From DASPJR01 sp035628505 (GTDB lineage: Bacteria; Planctomycetota; SZUA-567; H5-PLA8): a DNA stretch of 7,929 nucleotides. Below the pieces are notes generated by a model. The model was not told where the DNA came from. It saw only the letters and a program-made list of their open reading frames with translations, and made no database searches. Numbering within the stretch: the stretch's first letter is position 1; each line of letters starts with the position of its first letter. Shown here in pieces: positions 1 through 6,984 of this stretch. The DNA is taken from positions 1 through 7,929 of the forward strand of contig DASPJR010000037.1 of NCBI GenBank assembly GCA_035628505.1, in the 5' to 3' direction. Both the position numbers and the translations under genes were made by a program.

Positions 1-36
1 TCCCGACAACTTTGCCGATTCTTCCTGAGTACTCAT
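1..36 (-). CDS. 5' end of an unidentified gene leaving the window on the left
   Basis: On the minus strand an ATG at 36-34 opens a frame reading MSTQEESAKLSG before the window ends. It is preceded by the run AGGAGGAGGA (51-42) at a spacing of five bases, one of the strongest ribosome binding sites in the window. The same frame has a TAA stop at 63-61, so no longer start in this frame is possible. Twelve residues are too few to name a family. The gene is divergent from the restriction nuclease, so it may belong to the same island. The call rests on start-site quality alone. Confidence 0.6.
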   Translation of the reverse strand, partial: MSTQEESAKLSG

Positions 37-41
37 CGCAG

Positions 42-51
42 TCCTCCTCCT
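42..51 (-). promoter_or_regulatory. Strong Shine-Dalgarno of the left-edge gene
   Basis: The minus strand reads AGGAGGAGGA here, five bases before the ATG at 36-34. This purine run is what supports a real gene start so close to the window edge. I could not find a convincing -35/-10 pair further upstream. Confidence 0.6.
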
Positions 52-53
52 GA

Positions 54-260
54 CCGTGGTTTAAGTCGACAACTTCACCATCGGCCTGGTCGAGGACTGC
101 CTTTACTCATTCAAATTGTGCGAAAGAATTCGTACCTTATCACCACCTCGTTGACGGTCGTCGTCCAGCCGGCTACGTCCGTGCCACCGACAGTTCGAAA
201 TCCTTCGACGATCCAGGCATCTTCGTCGAACTGCCGCTCGTTAATCTGATTCGCACGCGC
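54..260 (+). other. In-frame remnant upstream of the restriction nuclease: N-terminal coding sequence without a start
   Basis: The reading frame of the nuclease stays open back to a TGA at 51-53. From about 147 its translation looks like genuine family sequence (LVDGRRPAGY, then FDDPGIFVELPLVN at about 204-245) and joins directly to the annotated protein. Before about 140 the translation is Ser/Thr-rich and resembles nothing in the family. No ATG, GTG or TTG occurs in this frame before GTG 261; only CTG or ATT codons (231, 246, 249) are available. The simplest reading is that the true first codons were lost by recombination or a frameshift near 100-150. A non-canonical start cannot be excluded. 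Confidence 0.6.
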
Positions 261-2858
261 GTGAAGCCGTGGCGGGAAGCAGGCTACCCCGGTGCGACCG
301 GACCGACGAAGCGTCTACTCGACCACTGGCGCGATGTTGAAGCCCGCGAAGGCCGGCGCTTCTTCTTCTGCCAACTCGAAGCCATCGAGACGCTCATCTT
401 TCTGGCCGAAGCTCCGCCTTCTGAAAAGCAGGGCATCGTCATCCCAGGCGACGGCGGTCCGTTCGAGCGCCAGTGCTGCAAACTTGCAACCGGTGCAGGC
501 AAGACCATCGTCATGGCGCTGACCATCGCCTGGCAGGTGCTGAACAAGATTGCCAATCCGCAAGATAAGCGCTTCAGCAAGCACGTCTTCGTTGTCGCGC
601 CGGGCCTGACAGTGAAAAGTCGCCTGCAGGTGTTGCAACCGGAGAACGCCGAGAATTATTACCAGCTCTTCCAGATCGTGCCTCCGGCGTTGATGGACAA
701 GATGCGCTTGGGCAAAGTGCTCATCCGCAACAGGCACGCGCTCGAATGGGAAACCGAAGAGCAGATCGCCAAGCGCAAAGGCGTAGACAAGCGCGGCGCC
801 AAAAGCGATGAGGCTTATGTCCGCGGTGTGCTCGGCGAAATGGCCAGCGCGCGCAACATCGTCGTCATCAACGATGAAGCCCATCATGCCTGGCGCGTGC
901 CGCCAGGAACCGAAGTTGCGGCCAGCAGGGATGAAGTCGATGAAGCGACCAAATGGGTCGGTGGGCTCGATCGCATCCATGCTGCGCGTGGAATCTCGCA
1001 GTGCTTCGACTTTTCGGCCACTCCGTTCATTCCTTCAGGCAAGAAGAGCAACGAAGAATCGCTCTTTGGATGGATCGTGTCGGACTTCGGCTTGAACGAC
1101 GCCATTGAGGCCGGATTGGTCAAAACACCTCGAGTCGTCGTACGGGACGACGGCGTTCCCAACGCCAAGAGCTACAAGTCGCGGCTGTATCACATTTATG
1201 CCGACGCGGAGGTCAAAGAAGATTTAAACCGGCGCGCGGAAGAGCATGAACCTCTGCCCGATCTTGTGGTGAATGGCTATTATCTGCTCGGCAAAGACTG
1301 GCTGGAAGCAGCCAAGGCCTGGAAGGAAAAGGGGCATGTTGTTCCGCCGGTGATGATTACTGTCGCCAATCGCGTTGAGACTGCCGCGCGGGTCGCATAC
1401 GCATTTACGCATGGAAAGATTCGTATCGAGGAGCTTGCTGATGCAGAACGCACGCTGCATATCGATTCGAAGGTTCTCGACGACGCTGAATCGCAGGACG
1501 AGCCCGCTTCTGTCGGCGCTGCCGCTGCCGGCGAAGCGGATGACGACGATGGCGAAGGTGGCGTTGCGACGAAGAAGCTAACAAAGAAAGAGCTCGCCGA
1601 ATTGCTGAGACAGCAAGTCGACACAGTGGGACAGATAGGCAAGCCCGGCGAGCAGATCCAAAATGTCATTTCAGTCGGCATGCTGTCTGAAGGCTGGGAT
1701 GCGCGGACGGTTACACACATCATGGGGTTGCGGGCGTTTTCCAGCCAGCTTCTGTGTGAACAGGTGGTCGGCCGCGGACTGCGACGAACCAGCTACGACG
1801 TAAACAAAGACGGTAAGTTCGATCCTGAGTACGTTAACATCTTCGGCGTGCCATTCACGTTCCTACCGCACGAGGGAGGAGAAGGAGCACCGCCGCCACC
1901 TCCGAAACCAAAGACTGAGATCAAGCCGTTGCCAGACAGGGCAGAGAAGTTAGAGATCACCTGGCCGAATGTGATTCGTATTGACCATGTATTCCGCCCG
2001 AAGCTACTGCTTAATCTCGGCGAGGTTCCACCCCTGGAACTCTATGTATCTACGACGGCAACGCTGGCAGCTATGGCGCCGATTGTTGAAGGCAAGCCGG
2101 ACGTATCGCGCATCGCTGAAATCGATTTGCAGGAACTCGGAAAGAAGTTCCGCACGCAGAAGCAGATTTTCGAGATCGCACGCGACATTTACGACCAGAT
2201 GAAGCCAACCTGGAGCGGCAGCAAGGACTATCTACTCGCGCAACTCATCGGCTTGGTCGAAAAGTTCATCAGCAGCAAGCGCATCACGATCATGCCAGCT
2301 CTATTCGAAACAGACGAACTGCGCCGACGCATCGTCATCACGCTCAATATTAACAAAGTCGTTCACCACATCTGGAAAGCGATTCGTTTCAAGAACACGC
2401 AGTCGCTGACTCCGATTTTTGATAACGAGAAGCCGATTCGAAGTACGGGCGACATGCTTCCGTGGTTCAGTGGCCGGCCGTGCGAGGCAACGAAGCTCTC
2501 ACACATCAACTTCTGCGTCTACGACAGTAGCTGGGAAGCGAGCGAGTCCTACATACTTGACCGCGACAAACACGTAGCCTGGGCAAAGAACGACCATCTA
2601 AGCTTTGAGATTCTGTACGTCTTCGAAGGCGTCATCCATAAATTCCGGCCTGATTTCCTCGTACGGCTGACGAACGGCAAGATGCTGGTGCTGGAGATCA
2701 AAGGACAGGACAGCCGGCAGAACATCGCCAAGCGCGAGTTCCTGGACGAGTGGGTGCGTGCGGTAAACGAGCATGGCGGCTTCGGAGTATGGGCGTGGGA
2801 TGTTTCGCGAATACCGGCAGACGTGCGGGACATACTTAATAAACACTCAACGATTTAG
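261..2858 (+). CDS. BPTD_3080-type / type III Res-like restriction endonuclease (SF2 helicase plus nuclease), probably 5'-truncated
   Basis: This protein should translocate on or remodel DNA using ATP and cut it, as the restriction subunit of a defence system. Helicase motifs appear in order: Walker A ATGAGKT (76-82), motif Ia-like VVAPGLTV (111-118), Walker B/DEAH as NDEAHHA (204-210), SAT (252-254), SVGMLSEGWD (471-480) and motif VI QVVGRGLRR (501-509). An acidic Ala/Asp/Glu linker (about 408-434) and a five-proline run (544-548) look like hinges. The C-terminus carries a PD-(D/E)xK nuclease: P797-D798, then E812-I-K814. All catalytic residues are present and the body has no frameshift. GTG 261 is the first standard start but has no Shine-Dalgarno, and family-like sequence continues upstream of it, so the N-terminus is probably incomplete. 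Relatives usually sit beside a DNA methyltransferase; none lies in this window. The tRNA-Leu fragment 200 bases downstream implies transfer on an island. Family confidence is high; whether it is functional is uncertain. Confidence 0.93.
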   Translation: MKPWREAGYPGATGPTKRLLDHWRDVEAREGRRFFFCQLEAIETLIFLAEAPPSEKQGIVIPGDGGPFERQCCKLATGAGKTIVMALTIAWQVLNKIANPQDKRFSKHVFVVAPGLTVKSRLQVLQPENAENYYQLFQIVPPALMDKMRLGKVLIRNRHALEWETEEQIAKRKGVDKRGAKSDEAYVRGVLGEMASARNIVVINDEAHHAWRVPPGTEVAASRDEVDEATKWVGGLDRIHAARGISQCFDFSATPFIPSGKKSNEESLFGWIVSDFGLNDAIEAGLVKTPRVVVRDDGVPNAKSYKSRLYHIYADAEVKEDLNRRAEEHEPLPDLVVNGYYLLGKDWLEAAKAWKEKGHVVPPVMITVANRVETAARVAYAFTHGKIRIEELADAERTLHIDSKVLDDAESQDEPASVGAAAAGEADDDDGEGGVATKKLTKKELAELLRQQVDTVGQIGKPGEQIQNVISVGMLSEGWDARTVTHIMGLRAFSSQLLCEQVVGRGLRRTSYDVNKDGKFDPEYVNIFGVPFTFLPHEGGEGAPPPPPKPKTEIKPLPDRAEKLEITWPNVIRIDHVFRPKLLLNLGEVPPLELYVSTTATLAAMAPIVEGKPDVSRIAEIDLQELGKKFRTQKQIFEIARDIYDQMKPTWSGSKDYLLAQLIGLVEKFISSKRITIMPALFETDELRRRIVITLNINKVVHHIWKAIRFKNTQSLTPIFDNEKPIRSTGDMLPWFSGRPCEATKLSHINFCVYDSSWEASESYILDRDKHVAWAKNDHLSFEILYVFEGVIHKFRPDFLVRLTNGKMLVLEIKGQDSRQNIAKREFLDEWVRAVNEHGGFGVWAWDVSRIPADVRDILNKHSTI

Positions 2859-3062
2859 CAAGAGGTCAGCACTAATGATTCTACTTTTCGCGCCTGCTAC
2901 CAAAGCACAACCGACGCTTTGATGTGTAAAGGCAAAGTGGGCCATGATTTCACGACCCTCAACCGACTCATGAAAATCACCGCAAACAGAACGTTCGTAA
3001 CAAACCCTCGTAACATACTCAGGCCTGCACAATGCGTCCACCTATGAAAAAACCGGCGAGTT
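2859..3062. other. Gap between nuclease and tRNA fragment; no gene seen
   Basis: I find no convincing coding sequence here. Short minus-strand frames cross the region, but they run into the tRNA fragment and have no good start. A weak hairpin is possible at 2901-2921 (CAAAGC pairing with GCTTTG, nine-base loop), but no T-run follows it, so it is not a clear terminator. The stretch is probably the non-coding edge of the island, between its last gene and its attachment site. Confidence 0.5.
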
Positions 3063-3117
3063 TCAGACTTAGGATCTGGTACCGAAAGGTGTAAGGGTTC
3101 AACTCCCTTCGTCCGCA
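3063..3117 (+). tRNA. 3' fragment of tRNA-Leu(UAG); the 5' half is absent
   Basis: The segment folds as the second half of a class II tRNA. The anticodon arm is TCAGA / loop CTTAGGA / TCTGG (3063-3079), with anticodon TAG at 3070-3072. The long variable arm is ACC-GAAA-GGT (3081-3090). The T arm is AAGGG / TTCAACT / CCCTT (3093-3109). The 3' acceptor strand CGTCCGC is at 3110-3116, followed by discriminator A 3117. No CCA is encoded. It aligns well with the remembered 3' half of E. coli tRNA-Leu(UAG). The required 5' acceptor strand GCGGACG and a D arm are absent from the preceding 200 bases, which contain unrelated sequence. It is therefore not a working tRNA gene but a leftover 3' end. Confidence 0.85.
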
Positions 3118-3118
3118 T
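3063..3118 (+). mobile_element. Putative attachment site (att) at the right end of an integrated island
   Basis: Tyrosine recombinases of islands and prophages commonly integrate within the 3' half of tRNA genes. They restore a full tRNA at one end and leave a 3' copy at the other. The isolated fragment here fits the distal copy, with the restriction nuclease on the island side and the PVC-type gene on the chromosomal side. The exact left limit of the shared core cannot be fixed without the other copy; sequence before about 3060 does not look like tRNA. No integrase is in the window, as expected if it lies beside the intact tRNA-Leu to the left. Confidence 0.6.
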
Positions 3119-3137
3119 TTACTTTATTGCACCTGCT

Positions 3138-6100
3138 TTATTTCACGATCGGCTGTGACTGGCGCAAGTATCCGAAAAGGTTGCGGATGTCTTCGTCGCT
3201 CAGGTTGTCGAGTATGCCCTCTGGCATCAGGCTGCTTCCGGCGGGAACCATTTTCTTGATTTCTGTCCGGCGCAGAGTGACTTCCGTGCCGTCCGCGCCG
3301 CGCAGCACGACGACGTTGGCGTCCTGATCGGCTACTATGCCGCTCAAACGCCGGCCGTCTGTCGCGGTCACGAGATAGTTCTGGAAACCTTCGCGAATCT
3401 CAGCATTCGGATCGATGATGCTGGTCAGCATCGTACTGAGATCGTCACGCTGATAGCTGGTCAGATCCGGTCCGACTTTGCCGCCCTTGAAGAAGAGCGT
3501 GTGGCACACACCACAGTTCGCCGCAAAAAGCGGCTCGCCTTTGTAGGGATCGCCCTCGCGTGCGGCGATGATCCCACGAACCTGCTCAATGCGCGGCCGC
3601 AGGCTTTCGCGGGCAGCCGGCGCCACCGCGGGAAAGTGTTTGTCGAGAAGCGCGGTCAAGCTATCGTCCGAATGCTGGCGCAGCCGCGAGAGTAGATCGG
3701 AACTGAACGCAGAGCGCTTGATTTTTCCGGCTGCGAACGTCTCGACCAGGCGCGTGCTCCAGCTTGCGCGCGTTGCAAGCAGATTCAGCGCGGCGCCCTG
3801 CAGGACTGGAGCGGGCAATCCAGGTAGAACTTTGACTACGGATTCTGCGATCGCCGGACCATCGTAAAGTTGCAGCGCGCCAAAAGCAGCGGCGCGCAGA
3901 TCGACAGGGCCTTCCTGTACGGCAATATTCAAGAGAGCCGCCGAGGCGGCATCGTTCTTCACTTCGCCGAAAACACGCACGGCCGCCAGGCGCTGCGGCA
4001 TCGCGGCTTTTTCATCGGCGAGCAACTTCATGGCTTCGTCAACTGCCGCCGCCTCGCCCTGCCGCACACGAAGAATCAGCGACATGCGCCCGGTTGCTGC
4101 CAGCGCCTTCATCAGTTCATCCGGCAAAACAGGAACTGGGCGGCCTTTGAATGCTTCTTCGAACCCGAGCATCAGCGCGTTGCGCTCGGCATCACCCGGT
4201 GCCTTGGTGAGCAGCGTTGCGCACGCAGAAAGTTCCTGGCGCGTGCCGGACGCGGCAAATCTGCGCATCAGTTTTGACGCCAGCGACTGGCGCACGAGCG
4301 GCGCTTGCCAGAAGTCGGGCTGGTCGAAGAGCGCCAGGACCGCTTCGCGCTGGTTCGCGCAGTAGGATTCCATGACCAGCCACGCCATGAAGGGAATGAA
4401 AGCGTCGCCCGTATCATCGGAACGGTGCGCAATAGCCTTCAGCAGAGGCAGCCCCTGTCCGGATGGCAGCCGCAGCGCGCTGGAAAGAATCTGGCAGCGA
4501 ACTTCCGCATCAGACTCAGTGGCTGCTTGCGCGATCAACTGGGCGGCGAAAGCAGGCGGCAGATTGCGATCATCGCCGAGCACGCGGATGGTCCAGGCAC
4601 GAACGACAGCGTCTGGATGCTTGACTGTCTTCAGAGCAAGTTTTTCGTCAAGCCGCCCCATCTGATGCAGCGCCCAGAGCGCCTCGAGCGCCGGATGCGT
4701 TGACTCTTTTTCAAGCAGCGCCAGAAGCAACGGGAGCGACGCCGGATCGCGGCGCTCGCCCAGCACGCGCACGGCCGTCTGGCGATGCCACATATTTGGG
4801 TGAGACAGCAAAGCAACGAGCTCAGCGGCGCTCTTTACAGCCAGATTCGTATCGCGTTCGAGCGGCAGATCTTTGCCTCGGAGGCGGTAGATCCGGCCGG
4901 TCGCCGGATCGATCTGGCTCTGGTAATTCTGTCCGTGCGCGATGAACTCTTCGCGGAAATCGGCAATGACAAGGCTGCCGTCCGCGGCATTGGCAAGGTA
5001 GACGGGCCGGAAGGTCCGATCATCGGTGCGCAGCGGCACGCCGGTGTCGCTCGTCTGAAAGGTCGAACCCACCCGTTTGCGTCCGGCAGCGATCAGTGAA
5101 TGATGCAGCGGATCCGCGCCGATGAATTTTCCGCGCCAGCGTTCCGGCAGCGCGGTACCCTCGGCCATGATCGTCATGTGGGTAAATCGGGGGATCGGGT
5201 TCGTGCTGCGCATCATCGGCAACTCGCCGAAATCGTAAAGATGCGAGGAGGGGCCGAACTTGCCGGGATCTTTTCCCTGCTTGAGATAATGCCCTTCCTG
5301 GATGTGGTGCCAGCCGCGGGTCTCGCCGCCGTTGTGTCCGGTGAAGAGCCTTCCTTCCGCATCGAACGACACTCCGAACGTATTGCCGCTGCCGTCCGCA
5401 AAGATCTCGTAAATCTTTTTTTCAGGATGATAGCGCCAGACCATGCAGCCTTCGATATAGACGCCGGTCGCATTTGGCGGATCGACATCGGGCCGCGTGA
5501 TGCGCGCTGTCGTCGTGCTGCCCTGCGCCCCGTACAGCCAGCCATCCGGGCCCCACGCCAGCCCGTTAGCAACGCTGTGCGTGTCTTCCAGGCCGAAACC
5601 CTGCAGACGCACTTGCGGGGGACCGTCGGGAACATCGTCGCCATTGGCGTCGGGATAGAACATGAGATACGGCGTGTTCATGACCCAGATTCCACCATAG
5701 CCGCGCAGTGCCGCATTGGCCATGTTGAGGCCGCTGAGAATGTTCGTGTGTTTTTCGTAAACGCCGTCTCCGTCGCGGTCCTCGTGAACGCTGATGATAT
5801 CTGCGCCCGGCGTGTGATTGGGCGGCGCCGGAGGAGTGCGGTCGTACTTGGAGCGGTAATACTTGTCGCGGCTGATCATCTTGACGCCGGCGGGAAAGGG
5901 ATATTGCCGATACTGCGCCACCCACATCCGCCCGCGCTCGTCGAAACTTACATGCGTGGGTTGAGCGACCTGCGGCTCGTGCAGGAGCTCCTCGACGACC
6001 AGGTCGCTCTCCGGCTTCAGGTTTTTCAGGGCATCGGCGGGCGCGACAAATTTGCCACGCGTCGGCGCGTCACTCATCTGCATCACTGACGTGGCTGGAC

Positions 6101-6641
6101 GAAAATCTTTCTCAGCATAGACAGCATGCGCTGGCGCCGTCGCGGACGGTTTGAGCTCGCTTTCGGACGGCTGGCGCATGGCGAGCAGCCACGGACGGTC
6201 CATTCTGATTTCATCAAAGTAGCCGGCGAACAGCGGCGCGACCGTCAAGCCGCGTGGTGTGGCCGCTCCGTCGATTTCAAGGACGAGGCTGTTGTAGACA
6301 CCTTTTTCGAGAATGCCCTTGGGAACTTTGAAGCGCCGCGGTTTGTCGGCGGGGATGTCACGGGACTCGATTATTTTCTGGCCATTGAGCAGAACTGTGA
6401 AGGCGCCAGGAAGATCCTGCAGAGTCAACGACATGGATTCGCGCCACAGTTCGCTTCCGCCACTGCTGCCTGTCATGTTTTCCGGCACACGCAGCCACGC
6501 ACGAAGCCATACCTTGACGCCCGGAAGAGGCTTCGCCTGCGCGTCCGCGACGGGACGCAGTTCCTCCGCGGCTTCGCCGGCGACACCATTTACGCTCGCG
6601 AGCAGTGCCCAGAACAGAGCCAACGCACACTTGGATCTCAT
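3138..6641 (-). CDS. Exported PVC-type multidomain protein: beta-propeller dehydrogenase-like, HEAT repeats, CxxCH haem domain
   Basis: This 1167-residue protein is built to work outside the cytoplasm. Residues 1-22 form a signal peptide (K4, hydrophobic core about 5-17, cleavage near VAG/E). Residues about 40-150 are a beta-rich, possibly jelly-roll or carbohydrate-binding region. Residues about 212-590 match the PVC membrane-bound dehydrogenase propeller (TIGR02604-like), with a DxDxDG calcium-type loop at 288-293 and a looser one at 331-339. Residues about 600-1020 are HEAT-like helical repeats (for example QTAVRVLGERR from 621 and RAWTIRVLGD from 681). The C-terminal 130 residues are the TIGR02603-type haem domain, with CGVCH at 1043-1047 (codons 3515-3501) and M1139 as probable distal ligand. 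The family is presumed to oxidise sugars or related substrates and pass electrons to the haem, but its substrate is unknown. The start is set by GGAGG eight bases upstream. It is transcribed divergently from the beta-helix gene, and its stop lies 20 bases from the tRNA fragment. Confidence 0.93.
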   Translation of the reverse strand: MRSKCALALFWALLASVNGVAGEAAEELRPVADAQAKPLPGVKVWLRAWLRVPENMTGSSGGSELWRESMSLTLQDLPGAFTVLLNGQKIIESRDIPADKPRRFKVPKGILEKGVYNSLVLEIDGAATPRGLTVAPLFAGYFDEIRMDRPWLLAMRQPSESELKPSATAPAHAVYAEKDFRPATSVMQMSDAPTRGKFVAPADALKNLKPESDLVVEELLHEPQVAQPTHVSFDERGRMWVAQYRQYPFPAGVKMISRDKYYRSKYDRTPPAPPNHTPGADIISVHEDRDGDGVYEKHTNILSGLNMANAALRGYGGIWVMNTPYLMFYPDANGDDVPDGPPQVRLQGFGLEDTHSVANGLAWGPDGWLYGAQGSTTTARITRPDVDPPNATGVYIEGCMVWRYHPEKKIYEIFADGSGNTFGVSFDAEGRLFTGHNGGETRGWHHIQEGHYLKQGKDPGKFGPSSHLYDFGELPMMRSTNPIPRFTHMTIMAEGTALPERWRGKFIGADPLHHSLIAAGRKRVGSTFQTSDTGVPLRTDDRTFRPVYLANAADGSLVIADFREEFIAHGQNYQSQIDPATGRIYRLRGKDLPLERDTNLAVKSAAELVALLSHPNMWHRQTAVRVLGERRDPASLPLLLALLEKESTHPALEALWALHQMGRLDEKLALKTVKHPDAVVRAWTIRVLGDDRNLPPAFAAQLIAQAATESDAEVRCQILSSALRLPSGQGLPLLKAIAHRSDDTGDAFIPFMAWLVMESYCANQREAVLALFDQPDFWQAPLVRQSLASKLMRRFAASGTRQELSACATLLTKAPGDAERNALMLGFEEAFKGRPVPVLPDELMKALAATGRMSLILRVRQGEAAAVDEAMKLLADEKAAMPQRLAAVRVFGEVKNDAASAALLNIAVQEGPVDLRAAAFGALQLYDGPAIAESVVKVLPGLPAPVLQGAALNLLATRASWSTRLVETFAAGKIKRSAFSSDLLSRLRQHSDDSLTALLDKHFPAVAPAARESLRPRIEQVRGIIAAREGDPYKGEPLFAANCGVCHTLFFKGGKVGPDLTSYQRDDLSTMLTSIIDPNAEIREGFQNYLVTATDGRRLSGIVADQDANVVVLRGADGTEVTLRRTEIKKMVPAGSSLMPEGILDNLSDEDIRNLFGYLRQSQPIVK

Positions 6642-6649
6642 ATATTGAT

Positions 6650-6654
6650 CCTCC
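6650..6654 (-). promoter_or_regulatory. Shine-Dalgarno of the PVC-type gene
   Basis: GGAGG on the minus strand lies eight bases before the ATG at 6641-6639. It fixes the start, and the signal peptide begins directly there. Confidence 0.8.
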
Positions 6655-6712
6655 GTACTGGAAGGTTCTGGTCAGTGCTACCGGCTGTTCTTCTTATTAC
6701 GCGTTTGCGGGT

Positions 6713-6720
6713 TGTATACA
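6713..6720. promoter_or_regulatory. Palindrome TGTATACA, possible GntR-type operator
   Basis: TGTATACA is a perfect eight-base palindrome. The overlapping GTATACAC (6714-6721) fits the HutC-subfamily GntR pattern GTnTAnAC. It overlaps the candidate -10 of the PVC-type gene, where a bound repressor would block transcription. Palindromes this short arise by chance, so this is only a lead. Confidence 0.3.
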
Positions 6721-6742
6721 CATAATTTGGCAAGAGGGTCAC
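6713..6742 (-). promoter_or_regulatory. Candidate promoter of the PVC-type gene
   Basis: On the minus strand GTGACC (6742-6737) and TATACA (6718-6713) are separated by 18 bases. Each matches four of six bases of the sigma-70 consensus. Transcription would start near 6706 and give a leader of about 65 bases. The -10 falls inside the palindrome TGTATACA. Confidence 0.3.
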
Positions 6743-6787
6743 TTTTTGCGCCGATTTGGTGGGTGCATGAAACGAAACAAAGTAGGT

Positions 6788-6798
6788 TGGTCAAACCA
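6788..6798. promoter_or_regulatory. Candidate FadR/GntR-family operator TGGTnnnACCA
   Basis: TGGTCAAACCA matches the FadR-subfamily operator consensus TGGTnnnACCA exactly. Regulators of this subfamily often control uptake and breakdown of sugar acids and other carbon sources. That would suit a divergent pair encoding an oxidoreductase-like protein and a pectate-lyase-like protein. It lies 147 bases upstream of one start and 287 upstream of the other. No regulator gene is in the window. Confidence 0.4.
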
Positions 6799-6907
6799 GG
6801 TATGAACTGTATGTCCACCCCGCTGATAATTTTTAAGAGCGACTGTCCGCAGATGGCCGTCTTGATGAAGCGTTTCAAATAGGCAGCGCCACCCTCTCCT
6901 GCTCCAG

Positions 6908-6920
6908 AGAAATAATTTCT
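6908..6920. repeat. Perfect 6-1-6 inverted repeat in the divergent region
   Basis: AGAAAT-A-ATTTCT is a perfect inverted repeat around one central base, in the upstream region of the beta-helix gene. It could bind a dimeric regulator. I do not recognise it as the site of a particular family. Confidence 0.35.
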
Positions 6921-6984
6921 GCCAACGTTCTGCTCGAATTTAAAGATCGCTTCCTTGCTTGTCGTTCACGTTACTGACAACTCC

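Noticed and set aside
315..980. Minus-strand open frame of 221 codons inside the restriction nuclease
   Set aside because: It is antisense to the Walker A and DEAH region of a well-supported protein and has no motifs of its own.
1490..1565. Repeat-like Ala/Asp/Glu codon run within the nuclease
   Set aside because: It is an acidic linker encoded by similar codons, with no tandem DNA repeat unit.
2901..2921. Terminator after the restriction nuclease
   Set aside because: The hairpin has a six-base stem and a nine-base loop but no following T-run, so support is too weak.
3034..3062. Possible 5' half of the tRNA-Leu, making a complete gene
   Set aside because: The sequence GCGTCCACC at about 3034 cannot pair with the acceptor strand CGTCCGC, and no D arm or GCGGACG occurs in the preceding 200 bases.
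5100..6089. Plus-strand open frame of 329 codons, antisense to the PVC-type gene
   Set aside because: It lies wholly inside a gene with clear domain matches, and its translation is Arg/Ala-rich without any recognisable motif. Long antisense frames are common opposite GC-rich coding sequence.
6126..6725. Plus-strand open frame of 199 codons running from the PVC-type gene into the intergenic region
   Set aside because: It is antisense to the signal peptide and N-terminal coding region and extends only by chance into non-coding sequence. No family resemblance was seen.
6825..6830. Plus-strand promoter for the beta-helix gene
   Set aside because: GATAAT is a fair -10, but the matching -35 (ATGAAC) is poor and it would imply a leader of about 250 bases.
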